Assembly (NCBI GenBank): GCA_020849935.1 | Contig: JADZFJ010000192.1 | Coordinates: forward strand, 1-7,700 | DNA: 7,700 bases | Source of the DNA: Crocinitomix sp. | GTDB taxonomy: Bacteria > Bacteroidota > Bacteroidia > Flavobacteriales_D > Crocinitomicaceae | Direction: 5' to 3' | Part shown: piece by piece, positions 5,420 to 7,700 of the stretch | How the letters are laid out: every line of letters starts with the position of its first letter | How positions within the stretch are numbered: position 1 is the stretch's first letter | Position numbers and translations under genes: made by a program | The notes under the pieces: generated by a model | The model's input: the letters and a program-made list of their open reading frames with translations, nothing else | Told to the model about the DNA's origin: nothing | Databases searched by the model: none

Positions 5420-7552
5420 TTAGTAGATTAATTCGAGGTCGATTTGTTTCTTGATTAAACTGACACGCGAAATTTCAACCGTCACTTTATCGCCAACGGT
5501 GTATGATTTTCCTGTTCTTTGGCCAATGATGGCGTATTCTTTTTCATCAAAATAGTAGCGGTCGTCGTCCATACTTTTTAACATCACCATTCCTTCGCAG
5601 AAGTTTTCATACATTTCTACATAAATCCCCCATTCGGTGATTCCTGTAACAAACCCGTCAAATCGTTCGCCAATTTTATCTTTCAAATATTGTGCTTGGA
5701 AATATTTTTTTGATGCACGCTCTGCCTCTACTGCTTTTCGTTCTGTAATTGAAATATGCAGGGCAGTGTCTTGAAGGTGTGGGTATTTCGGATGTTTTTT
5801 ATTCAACACGTCGAATAAAATTCGGTGCACCATTAAATCGGCATACCGGCGAATGGGCGAGGTAAAATGCGCGTAATATTGAAAACCTAATCCATAATGC
5901 CCAATGTTTTCAGTGTCGTAAACCGCCTTTGCCATGGATTTGATGGCCATGTGTTGGATCATGTTAAAATTCCCATCTTCTTTCATTTCTTCAAAAAGTT
6001 GGTTCATTTTTATGGCGATGTCTTTGTCGTTTTTAAAGGTAAAATCTTTGCCGAATTTTGATACAAATACCCTAAATTGCTCTACTTTTTCACGGTCAGG
6101 TTTATCATGAATTCGATAAATAAGAGGGATTAATATTTTACGTTTGGTATCGCCAATGAATTTACCCACGCTGCGATTTGCCAAAAGCATGTATTCTTCA
6201 ATCAATTTATTTGAGTCCTTAATTAATTTTTTGTGGACACTTATTGGAAATCCAGCTTCGTTTAACTCAAATCGAATTTCGGAGCTAACAATTTCAAGTC
6301 CTCCCAAATCTAATCGTTGTTTCCGCAAGATTTTTGCGATGCCGTCTACTTCCAATAATTCGGTGGCTAAATCGCCTTTTTGCGTTTCGATTACTTCTTG
6401 TGCTTCTTCGTAAGTAAATCGGCGGTTTGAGCAGATAACTGTTTTTCCAAACCATTCATTCACCACCTCTCCCTTCATCGTCAATTCAAAAACAGCCGAA
6501 AAGGTAAATTTATCTTCATTTGGTCTGAGCGAACAAACGCCGTTGGATAAATGCTCGGGTAACATAGGAACTACGCGATCGACCAAATACACCGAATTGC
6601 CACGTTCTTTTGCTTCCTGATCCAACAACGAACCCACTTTTACATAATGCGCTACGTCGGCAATGTGTACGCCTAACCTTATATTCCCATTTCCCAATTT
6701 TTCGTACGACAAGGCATCGTCAAAATCTTTTGCGTCAATTGGGTCGATGGTGAAAGTGAGAATATCTCTAAAATCAGTGCGCGTTTTGATTTCCTCCTCT
6801 TCTAGGATGACAGAAATTTGATTGGATTCTTCGACCACCGCATCAGGAAAGGTAAAATTGATTCCGTTTCCTGCCAAGATTGCGCGCATTTGCACATCGT
6901 TCGAATCCATCGAACCGAGCACTTCAACCACTTCACCAAATGGATTTTTTGCATTTCGTGGCCAATCGGTAATTTTTACAATGACCTTTTCGCCAGATTT
7001 TCCTTTTTTTAATTTTTCATGCGGAATAAAGATGTCAGTATTCATTTTTGGATCGTCTGAAACCAAAAACGCATGTTTTTTTTGAATGTCTAAAGTACCC
7101 ACAAAACGACGTGAAGCGCGATCGACTACTTCAATAATTCTGCCTTCCACTTTTTTTCTTCCTCTCCCATGCAACACTTCTGCGCGAACTTTATCTCCAT
7201 GAATAAGACGGTCCATGCTGTGCAAAGGAATTACCAAATCTGTCTCTAATTCATCTGAAATTACATACCCTACTCCACGTTTTGCGATGTCGATTTTTCC
7301 GGTAATAAATTTCTGATTTGCACCAATTAATTTAAACTTACCTCGTTCTGTTTCTTTTAAGATTCCTTGAGATGCTAGATCGAGTAGGATTTCAAATACT
7401 AATTTGCGTAATGCTTTGTCAGTAATCTCCAAAAATCCAGCAATTTGTTTATAATCGTAACTTGCTGAAGAATTATCAGTATAAATCGCTAAAATCTCGT
7501 TGTGAAGTTTTTTACTGAATTTTTCTTTCTTGTTTTTGTTTTTTTTGCGCAT
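5420..7552 (-). CDS. rnr: Ribonuclease R (3'-5' exoribonuclease)
   Basis: The gene encodes 710 residues, complete, with ATG at 7550-7552 and TAA at 5420-5422. RNase R degrades RNA from the 3' end, including structured RNA, in the cytoplasm. Domains in order: a lysine-rich start (1-16), a winged helix (about 17-76), two cold-shock/OB domains (about 80-145 and 148-212), the RNB catalytic domain (about 258-580) and an S1 domain (about 627-709). The catalytic motif 'TIDPIDAKDFDDA' supplies Asp270, Asp276, Asp278 and Asp279, equivalent to the metal-binding Asp272, 278, 280 and 281 of E. coli RNase R. The conserved 'HFTSPIRRYADLMVHR' (562-577) carries the active-site arginines. It is shorter than the E. 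coli enzyme (about 813), mainly because it lacks the long basic C-terminal tail; Bacteroidota forms are usually of this shorter size. The 148 bases upstream hold no confident promoter for it. Confidence 0.97.
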   Translation of the reverse strand: MRKKNKNKKEKFSKKLHNEILAIYTDNSSASYDYKQIAGFLEITDKALRKLVFEILLDLASQGILKETERGKFKLIGANQKFITGKIDIAKRGVGYVISDELETDLVIPLHSMDRLIHGDKVRAEVLHGRGRKKVEGRIIEVVDRASRRFVGTLDIQKKHAFLVSDDPKMNTDIFIPHEKLKKGKSGEKVIVKITDWPRNAKNPFGEVVEVLGSMDSNDVQMRAILAGNGINFTFPDAVVEESNQISVILEEEEIKTRTDFRDILTFTIDPIDAKDFDDALSYEKLGNGNIRLGVHIADVAHYVKVGSLLDQEAKERGNSVYLVDRVVPMLPEHLSNGVCSLRPNEDKFTFSAVFELTMKGEVVNEWFGKTVICSNRRFTYEEAQEVIETQKGDLATELLEVDGIAKILRKQRLDLGGLEIVSSEIRFELNEAGFPISVHKKLIKDSNKLIEEYMLLANRSVGKFIGDTKRKILIPLIYRIHDKPDREKVEQFRVFVSKFGKDFTFKNDKDIAIKMNQLFEEMKEDGNFNMIQHMAIKSMAKAVYDTENIGHYGLGFQYYAHFTSPIRRYADLMVHRILFDVLNKKHPKYPHLQDTALHISITERKAVEAERASKKYFQAQYLKDKIGERFDGFVTGITEWGIYVEMYENFCEGMVMLKSMDDDRYYFDEKEYAIIGQRTGKSYTVGDKVTVEISRVSLIKKQIDLELIY

Positions 7553-7637
7553 GAAGCCCTTTAAAATTCGATTAAAATTATGAATAATTTAGCTGTAAAG
7601 TTCGTTTCTTTGTAAATTTTAGATTATTTTTATACTC

Positions 7638-7667
7638 TTGAAGGGTATTTAATTTTAAATATTTTTG
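7638..7667 (+). promoter_or_regulatory. Full-consensus Bacteroidota promoter directed out of the right edge
   Basis: TTG at 7638-7640 is followed after exactly 19 bases by TATTTTTG at 7660-7667, matching the Bacteroidota housekeeping pattern TTG-N19-TAnnTTTG. Transcription would start near 7673 and run rightwards, divergent from rnr. The gene it serves begins beyond the window. Confidence 0.6.
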
Positions 7668-7700
7668 CTTGAATAAAATAAATTAAGACATATTGAACAA

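Noticed and set aside
6144..6413. Forward-strand frames inside rnr (also around 6818-7085)
   Set aside because: They run opposite to a complete, conserved ribonuclease R gene and have no promoter or protein features of their own.
7553..7620. Promoter for rnr on the - strand
   Set aside because: The best -7-like match, TAATTTTA, has no TTG at a proper distance; the evidence is too weak to annotate.

Overview
The window is AT-rich DNA from a member of the Bacteroidota, most likely a flavobacterium-like organism (Flavobacteriales). The evidence is a TonB-dependent receptor end of the CarboxypepD_reg type, a type IX secretion (T9SS) type B sorting domain, a DUF2490-type barrel protein, signal peptides ending in 'FSQ', promoter -7 boxes of the form TAnnTTTG, and few Shine-Dalgarno sites. 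The exact genus cannot be read from the sequence.

Left part (1-3294, + strand): the C-terminal end of a TonB-dependent outer-membrane receptor is followed after 30 bases by a large exported S9 (prolyl oligopeptidase) family peptidase. The peptidase frame is interrupted by one TAG at 1744-1746, with well-conserved family sequence on both sides in the same frame. The pairing suggests uptake and breakdown of peptides at the cell envelope.

Middle (3295-4216): a 111-residue secreted protein that is essentially only a T9SS type B sorting domain (+ strand). Then comes a 230-base intergenic stretch holding a short tandem repeat and a GC-rich, strongly structured element (about 3844-3970). A 66-residue single-pass membrane protein of unknown function lies on the - strand.

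Right part (4338-7552): a two-gene unit on the + strand, a small lipoprotein and a DUF2490 outer-membrane barrel protein, whose start and stop overlap as ATGA. It converges on a complete ribonuclease R gene (rnr, - strand). The two stop codons of the converging genes abut with no spacer. After the rnr start, the right edge carries a full-consensus Bacteroidota promoter pointing out of the window.

No CRISPR, tRNA, rRNA, transposase or recognisable defence system is present. The least ordinary items are the in-frame stop in the peptidase, the stand-alone sorting-domain protein and the GC-rich structured intergenic element. None of them amounts to proof of a new system.
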